This document shows positions 61,211 to 64,000 of a DNA stretch of 64,000 bases, piece after piece. Both the position numbers and the translations under genes were made by a program. How positions within the stretch are numbered: the first letter of the stretch is position 1; each line of letters starts with the position of its first letter. The notes below the pieces were generated by a model that had not been told where the DNA came from, did not search any database, and was given only the letters and a program-made list of their open reading frames with translations. The stretch lies in contig NZ_JAALGD010000003.1 in the NCBI RefSeq assembly GCF_011059135.1, positions 1-64,000 of the forward strand, in the 5' to 3' direction. This DNA is from Brevibacillus sp. SYP-B805 (GTDB lineage Bacteria; Bacillota; Bacilli; Brevibacillales; Brevibacillaceae).

Positions 61211-61699
61211 ATGATGAACAGTCGAAAATGGCGCAACCCCTACAGCCCGCTCGCAAAAAAAGCCGGTAAGGCTGCTGCCGTACCTGCGGCTGCCGTACCC
61301 GCCACAACCGCTTCCCTGTCCGTGCCTGCCCCAAAATCCTTGTCTGTCCTTGATTTGCGCTCATCCGTCTCCCGGATGCGCAACAATATCAAGGGGATCA
61401 GCAGCACGATCAGGCAGATGGAAGAAACCATGGATACGCTCTACGGAGCCATGCAGATGGTGGAATCGTTGGGGAGATCTTCCGCCAAAACCGGAGTCGG
61501 TCAGCAGCCCAGAGACGGCAGCGATCGCGGCCAGGCCGCGTCCGAAGAGGCGGACAATCAGCAGGAACCCGCAACCAACAGCAATCCGCTCGCCAATATC
61601 GATATGAACCAGCTGTTGAACCTGCTTCAGTCGCCGCTCGTGCAAAGCCTGCTGAGCCAGCACACGGGCGCTGCCGCCAAACGAAAAAAAGAGGGATGA
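61211..61699 (+). CDS. Uncharacterised 162-residue protein, possible spore-coat component
   Basis: This soluble protein has an alanine/proline-rich N-terminus (about 16-45), a helical heptad-like centre (SSVSRMRNNIKGISSTIRQMEETMDTLYGAMQ, about 51-82), a polar glutamine/asparagine-rich linker and a short hydrophobic helix NQLLNLLQSPLVQSLLS near the end. I do not recognise it. GGAGGGAG precedes an ATG-ATG start, and a strong terminator follows. Divergent orientation in a spore-gene neighbourhood with a sigma-K-like promoter suggests a mother-cell product; this is inference. Confidence 0.75.
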   Translation: MMNSRKWRNPYSPLAKKAGKAAAVPAAAVPATTASLSVPAPKSLSVLDLRSSVSRMRNNIKGISSTIRQMEETMDTLYGAMQMVESLGRSSAKTGVGQQPRDGSDRGQAASEEADNQQEPATNSNPLANIDMNQLLNLLQSPLVQSLLSQHTGAAAKRKKEG

Positions 61700-61715
61700 C
61701 CTCCCTCTTTTTTTC
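61686..61715 (+). terminator. Terminator of the plus-strand gene
   Basis: GAGGGA (61691-61696) pairs with TCCCTC (61702-61707) around a 5-base loop, followed by eight T residues on the plus strand. The stop codon lies in the loop. Confidence 0.9.
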
Positions 61716-61826
61716 TTGTTCCTGTAGGCCAGCCATGTCCCTGTAGAGCCATGATTGTTCCTAGTCTTACTTTATGAAGAATTCAGTGCCTTGTAACGGT
61801 CATAATCGCCCATTTCTTCCCCGGCC

Positions 61827-62093
61827 TTACAAGAGTTTCTTGAGCGACTGCATGTTGTGGATGTCGATCTGCTTTTCACGGAACATCTTCAGAATCTGTT
61901 CTTCCTTTGCTTCCGACAGGGTCGTGCCGCTCATGGCCGCCAACGTTCTCAGCAGCTGCCGCACTTTCTCCTCATCCTCAAAGTCGCTTTTTTTCATCTG
62001 CCCGGCCAGCGCCCGCAATTGACCCTCGTCCACGTTCGGATTTCCTTTTGCCCGCAGCTTGTCGAGAAACAGGCGGGACACGCTTTTGCTCAT
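61827..62093 (-). CDS. spoVIF: Stage VI sporulation protein F
   Basis: This 88-residue helical protein matches the SpoVIF family (FLDKLRAKGNPNVDEGQLRALA, then FEDEEKVRQLLRTLAAMSG), a late sporulation protein involved in coat assembly. GAGGAGGAG precedes the ATG. It is the only gene between the 162-aa protein and gpsA. In B. subtilis spoVIF lies elsewhere, so the location is not the standard one. Confidence 0.85.
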   Translation of the reverse strand: MSKSVSRLFLDKLRAKGNPNVDEGQLRALAGQMKKSDFEDEEKVRQLLRTLAAMSGTTLSEAKEEQILKMFREKQIDIHNMQSLKKLL

Positions 62094-62164
62094 GAAAACT
62101 CCTCCTCAGCCCGATAGGTTTCTCCCTATCGTATGAAGGAGCGCGGGAAATGGTGAGTTGTTTC

Positions 62165-63190
62165 TCAGCGGTTGAACCCCAGGTCGCCCATCTCGAACCG
62201 GCGGTCGCGCCCCATCAGCTCTTCCACGCCTTGGCGCGGCGACTTGCCTTCGAAAAGGATCCCGTAAATCGTCCGGGTAATCGGCATGTCAACCCCTTCG
62301 CGCCGCGCCAGCTTCTCCGCGGCATGGGTCGTGCGCACCCCTTCCACCACCATGCCCATCTGCCGCAGAACGTCATCAAGCGGCATGCCTTGGCCCAGCA
62401 TGTAGCCTGCCCGCCAGTTGCGGCTGTGCTTGCTGGTGCAGGTGACGATCAGGTCGCCCACCCCGGCCAAACCCAAAAAAGTCATGGGACTGGCTCCCAG
62501 CTTGATGCCGAGACGCGTGATTTCGGCCAGTCCCCGGGTCAGCAGGGCCGCCTTGGCATTGTCCCCGAAGCCAAGCCCGTCCGACAAGCCTGCCCCGAGC
62601 GCGATGATGTTCTTCAAGGCGCCGGCAATCTCGGCACCGATCATGTCGGCATTGGTGTATACCCGGAAATAGGGGGTCATGAGCAGATCCTGGGCGGCCA
62701 GCATGCTCTTCTCGCAGTCGGATGCCACCACGACGGTCGTCGGCGAGCGCAGAATCACTTCTTCCGCATGGCTTGGCCCGGTCAGAACGGCAAGGCGCTC
62801 TCCGATGGCGGCCGGCACCTCTTCCCTGATCACCTCGGACATGCGCTTTAAACTCTCCAGCTCAAACCCCTTGGTGGCGTGGATCAAAAGCACGTCCGGC
62901 TCCAGCAGGTCAGCCAGACGGCGAACCACCTCCCGCATGGCATGGGAAGGCAGAGCCAGGATGACCGCTTTTCGGCCGGATACGGCCTCTGTCAGATCGC
63001 TGGTTGCCGCAATGGCGGGGGAAAGTGTCACCCCCGGCAGGTATTTCTCATTGGCGCGTGTGGTTTGAATCTCTTCGGCAGCCCGGGGATCCCGGACCCA
63101 CAGCGTTACCTGATGCGCGTTGTCGGCGCAGACGGAAGCGAGTGCCGTCCCCCACGTCCCTGCCCCGATCACTGCCACTTGCATGCTCAA
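62165..63190 (-). CDS. gpsA: Glycerol-3-phosphate dehydrogenase [NAD(P)+]
   Basis: This enzyme of about 341 residues reduces dihydroxyacetone phosphate to glycerol 3-phosphate for phospholipid synthesis. GAGTWGTALA is the nucleotide loop, KGFE and ALKNIIALGAGLSDGLGFGDNAKAAL hold the catalytic lysine and substrate residues, and TRGLAEI follows. A TTG at 63190 is six bases after GGAGGAG and is preferred; the ATG two codons later (63184) is further from that site. It follows plsY by 22 bases. Confidence 0.96.
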   Translation of the reverse strand: MSMQVAVIGAGTWGTALASVCADNAHQVTLWVRDPRAAEEIQTTRANEKYLPGVTLSPAIAATSDLTEAVSGRKAVILALPSHAMREVVRRLADLLEPDVLLIHATKGFELESLKRMSEVIREEVPAAIGERLAVLTGPSHAEEVILRSPTTVVVASDCEKSMLAAQDLLMTPYFRVYTNADMIGAEIAGALKNIIALGAGLSDGLGFGDNAKAALLTRGLAEITRLGIKLGASPMTFLGLAGVGDLIVTCTSKHSRNWRAGYMLGQGMPLDDVLRQMGMVVEGVRTTHAAEKLARREGVDMPITRTIYGILFEGKSPRQGVEELMGRDRRFEMGDLGFNR

Positions 63191-63212
63191 TCGCTTCTCC
63201 TCCACAACTTGC

Positions 63213-63821
63213 TTATTTCAACGGTCTGGATGACGGGTCTCCCAGCTTGCGCTCCTTTCCCGCCAACAGGTTGCGAATGTTGGAATAATGGCGGACATAG
63301 CCCAGCAGGGTGACGAACAGGCTGACCCCGAACAACGCAGCATCGCCGGTAAAGATCCACAAGGTGACGGGGAGCGCCGTGACGAACACCAGCGATCCCA
63401 GCGACACATAGCGGGTGACGAGAATGACAAGCAGGCAAAGGATGCCGCTCACCACAAACGCCTTCCACGACAGCATCAGCGCCACCCCAAGCGTGGTGGC
63501 AATCCCCTTGCCGCCGCGGAACTGAAAAAAGACCGGCCAATTGTGCCCGATGATCGCGAAGATTCCCGCAAAAGCAACAGCAACGGTACTGCCCCCGGAG
63601 AGGTACCAGGCGATCTGCATGGCGGCCATCCCTTTGAGCATATCCAGCACCAGCACGACAATGGCCGGGCCTTTCCCCAGGACGCGCAGGGTGTTGGTGG
63701 CTCCGGCATTGCCGCTGCCATGGGCGCGGATATCAATTCCGGCCAGTTTTTTCGCGATCAGGTAGCTGAAGCTGATCGAGCCGATCAAATAGCTGATCGC
63801 CGCGGATAAGACGAACTCCAT
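63213..63821 (-). CDS. plsY: Acyl-phosphate glycerol-3-phosphate acyltransferase
   Basis: This 202-residue membrane protein has five hydrophobic segments and transfers an acyl group from acyl-phosphate to glycerol 3-phosphate. The conserved loops are SGNAGATNTLRVLGK, FRGGKGIATTLG and the C-terminal VRHYSNIRNLLAGKE. It precedes gpsA in the same transcript, so the substrate and its acylation are made together. GGAGAGGA precedes the ATG. Confidence 0.96.
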   Translation of the reverse strand: MEFVLSAAISYLIGSISFSYLIAKKLAGIDIRAHGSGNAGATNTLRVLGKGPAIVVLVLDMLKGMAAMQIAWYLSGGSTVAVAFAGIFAIIGHNWPVFFQFRGGKGIATTLGVALMLSWKAFVVSGILCLLVILVTRYVSLGSLVFVTALPVTLWIFTGDAALFGVSLFVTLLGYVRHYSNIRNLLAGKERKLGDPSSRPLK

Positions 63822-63835
63822 CGCTTTTCCTCTCC

Positions 63836-64000
63836 CTATGTTTTTTTGCGTGTCAGGATACGGATGGGCGTTCCTTCAAAGACAAAAGCCTGGCGAATCT
63901 TGTTCTCGATGTATCGCTCGTAGGAAAAGTGCATCAATTCCGGATCGTTGACGAACAGGATGAAGGTAGGCGGCTTGACGGCAGCCTGGGTCGCATAATT
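63836..64000 (-). CDS. der: GTPase Der, C-terminal end (runs off the right edge)
   Basis: The minus-strand frame from the window edge gives the last 54 residues of a Der (EngA) GTPase: the KH-like C-terminal domain with [28 protein letters not shown] and a basic tail ending RILTRKKT. The two GTPase domains lie outside the window. Der acts in 50S ribosome assembly. Its stop is 15 bases before the plsY start, matching the der-plsY-gpsA order. Confidence 0.95.
   Translation of the reverse strand, partial: NYATQAAVKPPTFILFVNDPELMHFSYERYIENKIRQAFVFEGTPIRILTRKKT

Overview
The window is about 58% GC and comes from a spore-forming member of the Bacillales. Gene order matches the Bacillus subtilis segment running from aspB through ypmB, dinG, panBCD, birA, cca, bshA/B1, mgsA, dapB, ypj and ypi genes, qcrABC, aroA, tyrA, hisC, trpEDCFBA, aroHBC, cheR, ndk, gerC/hep, mtrB, folE, hbs, spoIVA, yphF, yphE, gpsA and plsY to der. 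High GC, a WIAG-tail repeat protein and a chorismate dehydratase (MqnA, futalosine menaquinone route) point to a Brevibacillus-like or related Paenibacillaceae genome rather than Bacillus itself; that placement is inference. Nearly every gene is on the minus strand. The exceptions are a small 58-codon gene at 8314, the yitT-type gene at 24303, a 162-aa protein at 61211 and a doubtful antisense frame at 20620.

Layout. 1-900: the start of an IS110-family transposase running off the left edge, its non-coding end (a candidate bridge RNA), a terminator hairpin and one arm of a repeat element. 931-14331: aspB, an 800-aa decapeptide-repeat protein, a short FtsH-like protease and its partner, ypmB, mtaD, rex, a lipoprotein with a damaged metallo-beta-lactamase motif, and dinG. 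14423-24143: a TPR protein, panBCD, birA, cca, bacillithiol genes, mgsA, dapB and a MazG-type gene. 25227-31936: ypjB, ypjA, the qcrABC menaquinol:cytochrome c reductase and ypi genes. 32013-34740: an ECF sigma/anti-sigma pair and a pseudo-amidohydrolase with a strong promoter and leader terminator. 34817-47409: the aromatic supraoperon, containing a TRAP-type trp attenuator.

47545-64000: cheR, ndk, the menaquinone tail and head cluster (hepT, mqnA, ubiX, mqnP, menG, hepS), mtrB (TRAP itself), a lytic transglycosylase, tRNA-Pro, folE, hbs, spoIVA, a yphF-type lipoprotein, two tandem 2Fe-2S ferredoxins, spoVIF, gpsA, plsY and the 3' end of der.

The genes join several circuits. Chorismate made by the aro genes feeds tryptophan, tyrosine and phenylalanine synthesis and, through MqnA, menaquinone, which the qcr complex oxidises. 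MtrB, encoded at 54969, should regulate the trp leader at 44563-44660. The most unusual features are a 254-bp imperfect palindrome flanked by a 20-bp duplication of a transcription terminator (59187-59480), with a related solo arm beside the IS110 element 58 kb away; the 55 ungapped 10-residue repeats at 2738-4387; and several leader RNAs or small genes that lack an obvious description.
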